Assembly: GCA_036250195.1 (NCBI GenBank)
Contig: JAVHZZ010000004.1
Span: 143,543,729 to 143,607,728, forward strand
Source of the DNA: Mixophyes australis
Taxonomy: Eukaryota; Chordata; Amphibia; Anura; Limnodynastidae
DNA: 64,000 nucleotides
Direction: 5' to 3'
A program made the position numbers and the translations under genes. Shown piece after piece: positions 20,555 through 33,700 of the stretch. Under the pieces are notes generated by a model. The model was not told where the DNA came from, did no database searches, and was given only the letters and a program-made list of their open reading frames with translations. Every line of letters starts with the position of its first letter. Position 1 is the stretch's first letter.

Positions 20555-21236
20555 TGAGTCTCTCTCTCTCTCGATTGCGACCTCTCTCTCGATTGCGACC
20601 TCTACGTGTCCTGACGCTGCAAAGCAGCCCCAAAGTTGTGACTATAATGCCACCTTTTCCAGACACTTTTCCAAATCTGGGTACAGGCAGGTCATAGTGG
20701 TGCTCACAAATTTACAGCTAAAAGGCTTGGATCCTCAGCAGATTCTAAAAATGTATAGCGCTGGTTTCCTGCATTCTCTTCAGATGCTTAATCAGAATTT
20801 TCTTTACCTAGTATTAAAGCTTAGATATGCATCATATTAGGTCAAATTAATGCAACAGTAGCTATAATTCAAAAGGGTTCACAACCTTTTTCCACCTCAT
20901 ATGCGTTATGCAGGGTAATTTTTTCCAGTGCACTTAGTCATTTTAGTTAGTGTACCTTATTTATTTACATATTTCATCTCCATTGGTACCAGCATTACCT
21001 GCAAATGAGTATAAAAAAACATTTTAGTGTCTTAAATAAATACTTTTTCAAATAGGCTGAGCTGTCCATGCCCCTCCCTCATGAACTTCTCATTTGCATA
21101 AATAGGTAATTCATAGGGGGAGCAGAAAAGACCCATATTGGTAAGGCTGACTTTCAAGTAGATGAAGAACGGTGGACAACCTGGCTTCAATTTATAGAAA
21201 TGTCTAGTTTTATAGGTAATTACTAGTGAAGAGACT

Positions 21237-21360
21237 TAGGGGTACATTTACTAAACTGCTGATTTAAAAAATTGGAGATGCAACCAATCAGATTCTAGCT
21301 ATCATTTTGTAGACTGTACTAAATAAATGATAACTAGAATCTGATTGGTTGCTTCTGTAT
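21237..21360. mobile_element. palindromic MITE fragment
   Basis: GGGGTACATTTACTAAACTG marks the left terminus. The inner arms AACCAATCAGATTCTAGCTA and the complementary ATAACTAGAATCTGATTGGTT form a hairpin. The right terminus is missing. It is nested in the hAT element. Confidence 0.7.
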
Positions 21361-22365
21361 TCTTTGTTTGAGAGGCATGTTGGTATAAGTAGTTGATGGT
21401 GCTGTATTGCCATTTGGAAGCTTCTGGAGTACCTCTTGGTAAGTTAGCTCTCAGTTTAAATACACATATAAGTATGGCTCAAATATATGTGACTCTCACT
21501 GTTTAGAGTTAGGACCACCCTATTAGTAAAAGCACTGTGGAATAGCTTACCATACATTTGCAAATGTGTGCAACAGAGTTTTTATGTACAAGTAGAAATG
21601 GCAGCTCCTTTGCTGGCTATAGCAGTGTGCTGGGGGATGTTTCACTGTGTTTGTTCCTTTCAGGATAACCCCACCCTTTCTAGCACTGCTATGAGCCTAT
21701 AAATTGATTGAGCAACTTGCGTTCCAAATGCCGAACTTCCTGTTGGTGGAACGCACATGTGTTCCACTGCGGGTAAGTAAAAGAGTCTCTCTCTCTCTCT
21801 GGTAAATTAATGACACTTAATGGAACAAACACCTTCTTTAGGTAGAACCGATATGAATATTTATTAAATGGTAGTTATTTAAATTAGATTTTAGTGTTCT
21901 CTATTGGCCAAAGCATCTTTTTACATATTGCAGTGTTTGGAGGGGCAAAGGAAGCTGCATCGCAGTATTTTCAGGGGCAAAGGAAGGCTACATGGTACAG
22001 TGTGATGACGAGAGCCATTACTATGGCATAATATGAACTGGGGGCATTACTGTGCCATAATATGAATATAATATTAAATAACAGATTTTTGTCAGGTAAG
22101 GTATGCGTTAATATTTTTTTTTTAACAGTTTAAATGTTTAATGGATTTGCAAATATGTGTAACAGAATTCTTTCAGGAAAGTGCTAGCCACACCCCCATA
22201 TTAGGTTGGCCACACCCACTTGACAAATGTCACTCCCACTTAGATGGGGGGCGCCGATGCCGTCTCGCCCAGGGCACTAAAATGTCTAGTTACGGCACTG
22301 TATTAAAGCATATCTAGATGAGCTTCAAACGTCTTTCATACAGATGCATTCTAACACCAAGTTAC

Positions 22366-22492
22366 TATTATTCTTACTTATAAGGGTGAAACGAACGGAG
22401 ACGGTGCCTGTACAATGTAGTTAAGAAAAGTTCTATAATATACAGGCGCCACCTACTCCTGTATCACCCTTAAGAGCAAGAATAATAGTGCC
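22366..22492. repeat. small inverted repeat (MITE-like)
   Basis: ACTATTATTCTTACTTATAA on the left is the near complement of CTTAAGAGCAAGAATAATAG on the right, and inner GGCGCCACCTACTCC is near the centre. No target duplication could be assigned. Confidence 0.55.
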
Positions 22493-22639
22493 GGCGTTGA
22501 AAGTCACGTGAGTGCGTGCGCCTGGCTTCTTAAAGAGTCGCACTGATTGAAAGTAATTTCTTTAAAGAATCGATATACACAGCATGTCGGGGTCCCGAGA
22601 TTCAGTCAATATGTTGGGGTAAGTGTTGTCGTCGTAGTC

Positions 22640-23165
22640 ATCCATGCACTTACGTACCCAAACTGTGCCAAGCTCGAGCACACGCAATTGCCGATTCAAG
22701 CTTTGGGCATTTAAAGGTACATGATTTTCTGTTGTATCACTTGCACCAGCTACAGTTCGGGTGTAAGTGTCCATTACTATCGATGACGGTCGCATATGTA
22801 TCATCACCATTTATATAGCGCCAGCAAATTTAGTAGTGTTTTACAATTGAGATGCATGCTGGAATGTGTTTGCAATCAGGAGCAACTGTAAAAATCATTT
22901 TATGTACAGTAGACATTCATAACTTCCTAATAAATGTATTTTATGAGTGGAAAAAAGTTTTTTCCTATGCGTTCCTTTGGGACTTTATATTCCACATATA
23001 TATTAAATGTATCCTGCCAGTTTATTGTCTGTTAGTACAGAGCGGACCTAGACTCGTATTCAACAGACATATCTTTACATCCGCTAGTAATTTAATATGG
23101 ATGTATGTCCGATACATGGAAAACAATGCAATTTATGTTCATTTTGTTTGCCCTAATGAATCAAG
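22640..23165 (-). mobile_element. MITE-like repeat, reverse copy of the 29.97-30.65 kb element
   Basis: In reverse complement this matches 30241-30470: shared blocks ACTTACACC, GTAGCTGGTGCAAGTGA, AAATCA-(T)TACCT, and TACTGTACATAAAA with CAGTTGCTC. The end near 23150 has AATGAATCAAGCCC, a changed form of the AATGAATCAGGCCC terminus. A SINE-tail piece (GGCGCTATATAAATGGTGAT in reverse) is inserted at about 22798-22850. Confidence 0.65.
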
Positions 23166-23559
23166 CCCTCAAAGACTAAGAACACACATATCGGGCCTGA
23201 TGAATTAATAAATGTAAATGCTGATATGTGTCATATTTTGCCTAAAATCACACTGCGCATGCCCTGAAACGTAGCATATGCCAGAGGAGGCAACAAAGTC
23301 CAATTAATTTTCGAATTTACTACTACCAACTATTTCGGGGGGAGGATGGGACACTATGACCGTCTTGCGTTTGTTAATGAGTAAGGCCCAGCAGGTTTAT
23401 CAATTGCCCCTGCTATGACAAGCAGCACTTGCAGCGTTTCATCTCTGCGTCGAAGCAAACCAACATATATAGCCTATCCCAGCAGTAATTAACTGTACCA
23501 ATAATCATCAGCTTTAGCGAATCTTGCTCTGGCTTTTATGGTTAGAAAATGTGCACTTC

Positions 23560-23845
23560 TCCCAGTGATTGGGTCGAGGTAAAACACACCCCCGAACGTT
23601 AATTGGTCCAGTAATACGCCTTCTTACACGTGACTGGTTCTCTGTATTCTACTGTCCTGCTGTATTATTATATTACCAGCATTCTGCGGTCTCTGATAGG
23701 CCGCGCATATGACAATAGGGCGGGCATTTCATTCTGCAGCTCCTATTCGCCGATGGCTGTAACACACAAGATGTACCTTACTGCGCTGATTGGTGGAAAC
23801 TTTGAGGGGAGACAGAGTCCTCTGTTAGCCCGGAAGTGCCGGGTT
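23560..23845 (+). promoter_or_regulatory. GOLGB1: GOLGB1 promoter region
   Basis: The most CpG-rich stretch before the gene. It has inverted CCAAT boxes (ATTGG at 23568, 23602, 23789), a CTGATAGGCCG box near 23692 and a strong ETS site CCGGAAGTG (23830-23838) in a CCCGGAAGTGCCGGG palindrome. There is no TATA box at a useful distance. This is the layout of a broadly expressed housekeeping promoter. Assignment rests on position, 2.9 kb before the first coding exon, and on these motifs. Confidence 0.6.
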
Positions 23846-23954
23846 GCTGATGTGGCCAGAGGCGGAGCAGTAAACAAGAGGTACGAGAAGAAACCGAGCA
23901 CGAGTAACTGTAAGGAGGAGGGACGGCGACACGTTTAAGGTGATCCGGCAAAAG
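23846..23954 (+). other. GOLGB1: probable GOLGB1 non-coding exon 1
   Basis: GC-rich sequence after the ETS site that ends at a good donor, GCAAAAG|GTAATGG (23954/23955). An alternative donor is CAAGAG|GTACGAG (23880/23881). Exon 2 begins with 17 non-coding bases before the ATG, so an upstream leader exon is required. The 5' limit is a guess. Confidence 0.5.
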
Positions 23955-24239
23955 GTAATGGCATAAGGGTGATGTTCACACAGAACAGTTTTTACATGTT
24001 ATCTGGCATCATGAATGCCTGGCTAGACCCTGCGATAATGTTGTGTATTCTCACCAAGGAGATATTTATTCAGTACCCTGTAATCATACCCGACACGACA
24101 TTGAAGTTATATCTCCTTCCTACCTGCTGCTTGGATTGGGGTCACTGTTTCACAAGTTTACTTATTATGCATGTGTCTGCACGTATATCACACCCCACAT
24201 CTACATCACTACCTAATGAGAATCCTTTTGTTTCTCCAC

Positions 24240-24620
24240 CCAAAACCATTATGGCATAGCAACTACCAGTACCTCTGACCTAAATATGTGGGCAGTGCCA
24301 GTACTGTAAGTTCTGCTACCCTGGACATGGCTCAGCCACACTGTTGCCTTAATTACCTACCGCTTCACAAAATGGCACTGCCATTCCTATTATCTCTACC
24401 ACCCGATAACATCATGGCTCAGCTATTTCAATAGATTGCATTGGCACCACTGTTACCACTACTATCTTGAACATGGCACCGTCCCACCGTTATCCCCTTT
24501 ACCCTCTACACCATAACATGGCACTGACAATCCTGCTACCTCTGCTATACCATAACATGGTACTACCAGTCTTGTTGCATTTATTAGCCCAGAACATAAT
24601 GCTGCCCTAATTTTTCCTCT
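24240..24620. repeat. degenerate about 50-bp tandem repeat, part 1
   Basis: Loosely repeated units containing ACATGGCACTG, CCAATCCTGCTACCTCTGCTA and similar. The same pattern resumes at 25875-26280, so a block now separated by about 1.2 kb of other repeats seems to have been one array. Confidence 0.55.
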
Positions 24621-24649
24621 GCTGATTAAAAATAAAATGGTTATAAAAC

Positions 24650-25545
24650 GGACCAATCCCTATTTGCTACATTGTTGATGTTTGTCCTTCCTTGGGATCC
24701 CATCTTTGTACTGTGGGGAACCCCTGATGAAAGGCATGCGCCACCTCATGTTCTTCACTGCCATCACCATGTTACAATGCTACCTTATCCTGTTGGCATA
24801 GTAAAATTACCAGCTTCTGTTGAGGAGTTAGTGAGAGTGGGGCCAACATGCCGTGCATTGGGTCTGTCTTGTTGAGGTACGGTATCATCAGAGGTTAGCA
24901 CTTCTGGGCAGCACTGTGGCTTAGTGGTTAGCACTTCTGCCGTACACCACTTCCCGACCTTCTGTGTGGAGTTTGTATGTTCTCCCCGTGTTTGTGTGGG
25001 TTTGCTCCGGGCGCTCCGGTTTCCTTCCACAATCCAAAAATATGTGTGTTAGGGAATTTAGACTGAATGCTCCGATGGGGAAGGGACGGATGTGAGTGAG
25101 TTCTCTGTACAGCGCTGCAGAATTAGTGATGCTATATAAATAAATGATGATGATCAGAGGTTCTAAGTGAGACACCCTTGTACATCCCATTACTAACAGA
25201 GGCAAGTCCATTTTATAATAGTTTAGAAAAAGTATTTGTCATTTAAATGTGACATTTCATTGCAGTATTGGTTAAAAAAAATGTGCAAAGGATCATTCTT
25301 AGTATATGCAACCAGAAGGATGTGGCGGTGTGTAAGAACCATTATTGGGTCTCCCACATACTTGCACTTTTTGATACATTTATGTTATTTGCACAATGTT
25401 TTTACATATTTCACTTTACTACCATACATTTTATGTATGTTTGCTGTTCCTTTAAGTAGCTAATTTATAAATGTACTTCGCATTGTTTTTGTGCAACATC
25501 TCAGATATATTTTTTTAAATGTGGGAGTTGAAGTGTTGAGTAGAA
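24650..25545 (+). repeat. unclassified intronic repeat, copy 1
   Basis: Shares long blocks with 29150-29700 in the same orientation: CTGTGGGGAACCCCTGATGA, TTGCACTTTTTGATAC and ATGTGGGAGTTGA-GTGTTGAG. Copy 1 is split by the SINE at 24897-25152. Family unknown. Confidence 0.75.
24897..25152 (+). mobile_element. tRNA-like SINE
   Basis: The head GTGGCTTAGTGGTTAGCACT resembles a tRNA A box. The body TGGAGTTTGTATGTTCTCCC and GTGTTTGTGTGGGTTTGCTC are followed by TACAGCGCTGCAGAATTAGT and an AAATGATGATGAT tail, the common frog SINE form. The B-box region is partly deleted. ATCAGAGGTT is duplicated at 24887-24896 and 25153-25162. Confidence 0.82.
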
Positions 25546-25874
25546 CATTGCCCCCTCCCCACCTCATCCCTTTATCCCCTTTGTACCTAATCATTGCATT
25601 GTCACACAAAAACCTACAGACTACAAACGTACATTGTTGTGTTGGTGATTGTTATAGTTCCACTAAGCATTTTTTATTTGCAATCTGGTTGGATCAATAT
25701 GTGCCCCATGGCACTAAACTTAATGTACCAAACTATATTGTAACTTGTGAACAGGACCCTCTTACCTCTTTGTCTGTTTGGTAATGTAAAGTCTTGTTTT
25801 TATTACTGTGTATATTCCCATTTTTTAAAGACTATGCTAGTGCTACATAAAGTCATGTTAATATTAATTGTCAC

Positions 25875-26280
25875 CCATATTAGCTTCACTGCCTCAGAAC
25901 AAGTTACTACAACCCTAGTTACCTCCATTATCTAAAAACATAGTATCACCATCCTGTTATCTCCACTACCTCAGAACATGGCACTGTCACCTACACTACT
26001 TCCTCCACCCCAGGATATGATACTGCAATCCCTATTACCTCCTCTATCCAAGACGACCATTCATTTTACCTCTACTACCCCAGAACATGACCCTGACAAT
26101 CCTTTTGCTTCCATGAACCAGGACATGGCACTGCCCCCTCTGTTAACCCACGGCCTCACTCCATGGCACTACTACCTCTTTTAATGGATTAGCTGAGGGC
26201 AAGGCATTGTTAGTCCTATTCCCTCCTATATTTCAGATTATGAAAATTAGTAGCAATGTTACCTCCATTACTGCAGAACT
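25875..26280. repeat. degenerate about 50-bp tandem repeat, part 2
   Basis: Continuation of the 24240-24620 pattern, with units such as CCTCAGAACATGGCACTGTCA and CCAGGACATGGCACTGCC. Confidence 0.55.
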
Positions 26281-26709
26281 TGAAGCTTTCTGTGTTTTCT
26301 CAGCCATTGATCATGGAACATGTATGAGATAATATCAGACAGGCCTGGGTTTATCTCTGGTGCCTGCTATTACAGCATCACATTGTAATTCCTATTGTTT
26401 TCGACCATCATGTCCCATCTGTGTTAGATACACATGTACTTTACTAGTAATTCAACATGACTATCGAGCTTTCTTTACTTTTTATATTTATGAAGGCAGA
26501 AAAAAATATGGTAAAACGTTGAGCCTTCGATTCAGCTTCCCTTGGCCCAAACCAATGTGGTCTTTCCACAAACGAAGCCTGTTCAAAGCTGGTCATTATG
26601 TTTTCTGAAATGTTGAATGTGTCATTTATAAAATAATAATAATAAAAAAACTTTGTCGGTGTCCTGCTAGGAATATATTTGTTGTGTTTCAGGCCAGAAT
26701 CTGGTCGGA

Positions 26710-26796
26710 ATGTTCAGTCGTTTTTCTGATCTCGCGAATACAGTCCTTCATGAGCTTTCTGGTGATGGAGAAGGATCTGAAAGCACACGGGAATCC
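26710..26796 (+). CDS. GOLGB1: GOLGB1 coding exon 2 (start codon)
   Basis: The exon begins at 26693 after TTGTGTTTCAG, with 17 nt of leader and then the ATG at 26710. It encodes 29 residues beginning MFSRFSDLANTVLHELSGD and ends GAATCC|GTGAGT, phase 0. The N-terminal amphipathic segment is strongly conserved in giantin, which fixes the start. Confidence 0.95.
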
Positions 26797-29700
26797 GTGA
26801 GTAAATTCTGAAAAGTCAAATCATGCTGTTCCAGGAAATGTTTGTAACCAGAAAACTCAAACTCTGCTTTAGTAAACCAAGGAGAACATATGATACAATA
26901 GATGCAGGACTAAATCTAGGGACTGGTATTGTGGTTTTTCACAGTGTAAAAAAATCGGTTGATCACATCTCGATTATTAGACGACGGTAATGGCTTATAA
27001 TTTTACCTACAATTCATGTCTCCATTTCCCAGCCTTGCTGTATTTCTTGTTTATTTTACATCATTTCTGTTATTTAACCTGTGTTTTTATTTAATCTGCT
27101 GGTCTCATCCCACCTCAGTGTCAATTTATTTTAGTCTATTTCAGTTTCATTTTGTAAACCTTGCCTGAAGAAAGGACTGTGGTGTAATGACAGCTATCAG
27201 TGTATGTTATTATTTTTGCCTTTACACTTATCACCTACAGACTGTTTCGGGCTTCTGCCTTTATCTTAACGATTGTGATACTTTATACATACTTGTGTTT
27301 TGCTTATTCTGTTAATGTCCTAGCTATCAGGTAGCCTATGTGACATAAGAAGTCAGAAAATGTTTGGGAAACTGAATGCAAATTGCGCATAGAGAAACGT
27401 AGAGGAGGTCATTTACTAAGTGAACCTTATTTGCATGGCAAAACACCTTGGTTTTACACCAGTGTGCCTGGGTGTTCCTGCCCTGTGCACTTATCTGCTG
27501 CAACCTGCTAGTTGTGATAAAACGTTCTTGTGTTTCACCTAAAATACTGCTCGAATTATCCTCATTCATTTCTTATATTAGCCATGATAGAGAGGGGATA
27601 TTACCACTGCTTTTATTACATATGGCAGTTGTATGTGGTCATTTTTTTTTATTACAATGGTCACAGTTCACCTGGAAATGCGCTTCTCCACTAAAGTGTA
27701 ACATGTAGGCGTTAAAATGGACCCATAAAATGTATAGGACGAGACTCAAAAACTTCCAGCTCTGAGTTGGTGCAAATATGAAGTCCATTTGCATTGTGGA
27801 AAAGTGCGTCAATGAATGCCTCTAAAAATGCACTCTTTAACCCGTCTTATCGCATATACAACAATCACACTTTGCAACGTATAGTCTCGTTTCTGCACTG
27901 CTCTGCAAAATTTGCAACTTCTCCGTCCTTTAGTGGGAACGATGTCATCTGCCCAACTTGTCCCCTCTGCCCCTGCAAACTGTTGCTCCTTCCCCAACGT
28001 TGCCATCTTGCTCTGTGAACCTATGTACCTTAGCAGCATTGTTGGCACCCCCTGTGCAAAATGAAGCGCATGGCAAGTCCAAAGCAGCTTTTACACAGTA
28101 AAGGAGCTCCAGAGAAGATATATGCAGGAATGGTAACTGGGTGTGTGGGGTTAAAGTCTGATGGAAGCACAATGTTTTCCGTTGTTTGTTTGTATGATCA
28201 AAACAGGTTCTACCTCAGTGCTGTGACAGGCAGGTGAATGACAAGAACAATGGTTAGCCTACGAGTGATCTGAAACAAACAGTGCACACAGTGCTTTTAA
28301 TAAAGTGTTTTTGTTTTGTCTTTTTAAGAGCAGAATAATTTCATATGTCAAATAAAGTAATCTGAATCTCAGGCCATCCTGAAATGGTGAATTCAGCCCA
28401 GGCCATTGTGTGCCCCAGTGACAGTGTGTGTTTTTCTGTGTACAGGATCCTGTGCCAGAACCTAGAACAGTGGAGGCAATGTCAGATGACCAGATGGAAA
28501 CATTGGCTCATTATGAGCAATTGGTGATACAGCTGAAGGGGCTGATCCAGCACAAGGATGCAGAGATCTGTCAGAAAGACACAGAGCTTCAACAGAGGGA
28601 AGCACAGCTTAAGGTAGGCGTGTGTGTGACCTTAAAACCATCTCATGGACCGTATAATAAGTTTTGTCTTCAAAGTAGCATTTAATGTTTAAATGAAGGT
28701 GTTAATTTGCACAAAAACCTAATTAATTTCAGGGGGTTTTTTTTATGCAAACATCTCCATTCAGTTTTCATTCTCCCTTTTGTCTATATGCAGTCATAGT
28801 ATGCAGAATGCAGATGAAATATCCAGCACCAAAAGACAAATTTGTGGTACTTATAGTGCTACCTGAGATGTGATACTTTTACTATTATTCTTGTAATACA
28901 TATTCTTTCAAGCCCCTCCTTTAAAACCATAGGAGTCCCAACACCCTGACTCTAAATCGCAATCCTCTGCCTATATACAACACACAGGGTTCAAGCATTG
29001 TTGAATAGTCCCTGAGTGGGGCAGGTTCCAGCTGTGTGGCTATCTGGAGTTCTCCTTGCATGCAGAATGTGAAAGATTTATAAACTCTTTGTTGCTGCAA
29101 CAACAAATTAAAAGTATTTTAATTAAAAAATGGACAGACTCTAATTTATTAGACTTTTATAATATGGACACATCCCTATTTGCTAGATTTTTGGTGTTGG
29201 TTCTTCCCTTGGAATCCCCTTTACTGTACTGTGGGGAACCCCTGATGAAAGAGAGATGGACCACAGCTTGTTGGTTCTTCCCTGCCACCACCACGTTGCC
29301 ATGCTACCTTAGCCTGTTGGCGCAGTAACATTCCCAGATTTTGCTGAGGCGTTGGGGAGAGTGGGGTACAACATGCTGTGCATAAGGATCTTCCACATAT
29401 TTGCACTTTTTGATACCTTTATATTTGTCTCAGAGTGGTTTTACATATTAAAACTTTACTTTGATATGTTTTATGTATGTTTACTGTTCCTTTTAAGTAC
29501 CCAAGTTTATTATTATTATCGTAGATTTGTATGGTGTCCGCAGCGCCATACAGTAGGGAAAACAGGACATGCAAGGTAAACAAGATAAACGCAGACATGA
29601 AAACAAAGGGTTATTTTATCAATGTACTTCACATAGTTCTTGTGCAGCCTCTCACAAATATATTCTTTTAGATGTGGGAGTTGAGGTGTTGAGCAGATTT

Positions 29701-30664
29701 TTGCTTCCATACGTGACTGTATAATTGCACAATAGTGGAGGTTTCTTGTACAGCTGCTGTGTCAAATGATCACTGTACAATGCCATGTGTATAACTTACA
29801 CTCTTGCACAGTCACCACAGACCTTTTTCATGATCTGTATTTAATTAGTATAGTCCACAATATATGCTTCCAGATTTGTGAGTGGGTAATTTTGTAAGGG
29901 ATTTAGTTTTACTTTAATCTCTTCCCGACTGGACACAGGACATTTTATGTCAGGCTGGAGGTTCTGGGCCTGATTCATTTTGTAATGTAAAGTGAACACA
30001 ATTTGCTTTTTTTGTTATTATTTGGCTGGAAATTGCACGGAAGTACCCCCGTATTCCAGTACAAGTGGATTGGAAGAAACATTTCTAATTGAATACGGTT
30101 ATAAGTCCCATTAGAACGCACAAATTTAAAAAAATAAAAAAATTGATTAGATACATACATGCCTGTTACTATAATCATTCATAAAAATATATTAATATTA
30201 TTTTATTTTACATGAAATACATTTATCAGGATTTTATTAATGCATACTGTACATAAAACGCATTTTTGCAGTTGCTCTTAAATGCAAACACATGTTCTGG
30301 AAGTCATATGCAACCAACGTCACTATCAATAGGCACTTACACCTGTCCTGTAGCTGGTGCAAGTGACAAAGCTGGAAATCACTTACCTGAGAGATGTCCA
30401 GAGCTTGAATTGGATAAATGTGTGTGTGCACTCAAACTTGGCACGCCCTTACTGTACATTGCCTACGTGCATACGCCACTTCCCTCCGCCGGTGTGTCCC
30501 TGAAATCATAGGCAGTCAAAAGTGCCCTCTGCATTTGAAGATGAATTTCGTGTACTTCTTTGGGATATAGTTCTCTTCTGAGCATGCGCATAGCAACTTG
30601 CACAAAATATGGCACGCATCTGGATTTACGTTTCTTAATGAATCAGGCCCTCTATGTGTTTAGT

Positions 30665-30726
<62 letters not shown>

Positions 30727-33700
30727 TGCAGCTATGTCCATGTGCTGCCATTGTTGAATCTGTCCAAATGGTTTCCTAGGGAGCAGGAAATAACCAATAG
30801 CGTAGAAAGTGAAGGCAGTGCGCTTAAAGTGAAAGTACTAAGCACTTTCGCATTCAGTGGTGTGGGAATGCAAGTATTTATTATTGCTTATAAATAATAA
30901 TAATAATAATAATTATGCACGTATATTGTGAGATCATGATGGCAAGAAACAATTGGCTGTGAGACTGAAGCCCCTTATGGCAGTTCAGGGACGGTCCAGA
31001 TCTTATAAATAAGCTGCTGCTAGACCCAATACCACTGGATCTAAAGGTGTTAATGTGTAGGTAGAGATGCATTAGAGCATCCCCTCAGCATTGGGTCTAT
31101 CAGAAGTCTAGAAAAATAAAAAATCTATTTAAAAAAACATAGTGTTTTAAAGTAATTATACATGTTAACTATTTAAAGTGTCTTCCTTACCTAAGGGGTG
31201 AAATACCTTTTTATGTAGTTAAACAGTGCTTGACTGTAGAATATCTTTCCTTTACAAAGGGGCACTAAATAAATAAAGTACATTATCAGATCCTCATATA
31301 ACCAAGTTAAAGCTTTCCAAATACATTATTTTGCATTGTCGACTCTAGCTCTTTTTAGCTGTATTTTCTTTGTTCATTGTTTTTCATTTGTTTTGTTTTT
31401 TCACCATATTCTTTTTGCAATGTTTGCATATCCTGGAGAACAGTGTTTACTTTGTGTGTTTTGAAACATTGTTTAACTAATAATTTAACATGACGTCCTA
31501 ATTACAGGTATTCAATCTATTATCCAGAATGCTTGGGATTTTGATGTTTTACAAATGGGTTGTTTTTTTGTTTTTTTTTTCTAATTTTGATTCCTACTAC
31601 ACAATGACTGAATAGAATTGTCATGAGCATGCTCCCAGCTGCCATGACTTTGTGGTGTTTTCTGTATGAGGTCACACACGATTCCAGCCCGTGGTCTTTC
31701 TCTACCTATCACACAGGTTAAAGACCTACCTAATCTCCCCCAAACAGCACTCACACCCCCACACACATTGGGTTTGCCACCACCTATTGAATATGGGCAA
31801 TAGGACCCCAATATACTGTCCCACACTGGCACACAAGGCTTCTGGCTACCCACAGACTAGCAAGGTCCAGACCAGAAAACAAAGGGTTAACTCTTCACAC
31901 CTCCAGACTGTTACACAAATGTAAATGCAAGCACACACTAGGCTTGTTAGTCAAATGTATCAACAAATCACACACCGGCATTCAAAGGGGTTAACTTGGT
32001 TGAGCTATATTCTTCTTAACAGGCTAATGGATTTGTTATCAAGGACGCAACTTACTAAATTTATAGATTTAATATACAAGGGTACAGGGCATTCAGATAT
32101 TAAAAAGAAAAGCAATAAACAATTAACATAGCATACACAAGCAAAACAGTTTAAAATAAAAAGGGTTACATTCAGAGTATAACTTACATGAGTTGTATAA
32201 TCTGTGTCATGGGAAATTGGCTAGGAAGATGGACAGCTTAACAGTGTGTATTGATTTTCCCAAAATACTGACAATTTGCCCTTTCACAACACAGGGGCGG
32301 ATCTAGACAATTGTGCTACCCAGGGCGATTTTATGGGGCGCGATTTAAGCCACGCCCCCTTTCTGACTTTTAAGGCTGCCAGCGGCTGCACACTATGTGC
32401 AGGTCCGCTCGGTAGTGACAGTATGCTGCCCGGCTGCTCCGATTGTGTTTAAAACACAATCAGATAAGATATGTGATTATAGCTGTTCCCGGATACCGTC
32501 AGTACCTGTCATTCGCACCCTGGTGTGATATCTGCTCCTCAGTATGGAGTGGCACCCAGATTTCCCAAAATATAAACTATGAAGACATTTTCCTTTTGAA
32601 GCTCATATTTCTATATACCTATATAGGCCTTCAAATGCTGCCTTTGGCTGCAAGGATGCCAAGCTGTGACTGGCCCCACAAAGTCTATTCAGGTGTTCAA
32701 AAACGAACTTGTGTCAGGATATAGCTCACAGCAAGGGCCCCTAGAAGATAGCAGTGTCACCTGTAGCAGCTTCAAACGCTGGGATGTGCAGAGCCATCAG
32801 ATACACATACAAAAGACTTTCTGACTTCACATTTTACACTTTACTAGCTCAACTTATCAATGGATTCAATTGATATACCTGATTTACACTGCAATTATGA
32901 TTTAGGCCTTATTCCAAACAATTATGTGATGGGTTAAACCTTATAAATAACTGTAATTTCTCTATGTTCACAACAGGAATCCTCAATTATTTTGCACCAT
33001 TTATCTTGCACATTATCTTCATTTAATCCCACAAATGACGATGAAGTCCCTACCCTCTTCTCTCGCTATGACTGGTCTACTGGACCCTATGCTTTCACTT
33101 ATCGCCCAATCTCTGTCTCCTGCACTCCCAGCTTTAACTATCACTTGTAATTACTCCTATTCTGTAATATAGTCATTCTGATCCAATTATCTTTCAGATA
33201 TTTTATCATCTGTTTACTCCCATGCCCGTCCAAGGTACATTTCCACACAGAAAATATTAGACTTTCAGTCTAATGTGGTCAATTGTTTAATTACTGCTAA
33301 ATTTAAAGGTCTGACATGTGTTTCTGTTTACAACACAACAATAAACACTACCCAGAAACATCTGAGGAATAGGCATGTATCTCATACAAGACACTGCAAA
33401 AGCTTTAATTCATTCACTCTTTATCTCCCACGTTAATTATTACAGCTAACCTGTTTTTGGTCTCCCCTTAACAAAACTTTTACTTTTACAAGCTATGCAT
33501 CGGCTAAACTAGAACTTTCTTCTGCTTCTCTGCTCTGCCATTCTCTGCATTGGTTGGCTGTACTTTACAGAATCCAGTGTAAAATGCTTCTACTAACATA
33601 AACGGGTGCTTACAAAACTGCACCAACAAACATCGATTCCCTTGTTTAAAAATACCTCCTAACTAAGATCTGTCCTCTTATCCTCATTTATTACTTTCTC

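Larger units (their letters stand above)
20325..22300. mobile_element. non-autonomous hAT element
   Basis: Terminal inverted repeats CAGAGCCGTAACTAG (left) and the complement of CAGTGCCGTAACTAG (right) are flanked by perfect 8-bp duplications TATTAAAG (20317-20324, 22301-22308), the hAT signature. Subterminal GCCCAGGGCG/CGCCCAGGGC segments also match. There is no transposase. It contains a long palindrome (20424-20554), a second single arm of that palindrome (about 21715-21780) and a fragment of another MITE (21237-21360). Confidence 0.9.

Noticed and set aside
23630..23938. 102-codon frame over the GOLGB1 promoter
   Set aside because: No homology and it overlaps the promoter and probable leader exon; high GC explains the open frame.
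31581..32131. Possible solo LTR in intron 3
   Set aside because: No matching ends, target duplication or second copy could be shown by eye, so it is described only as repeat-like sequence.
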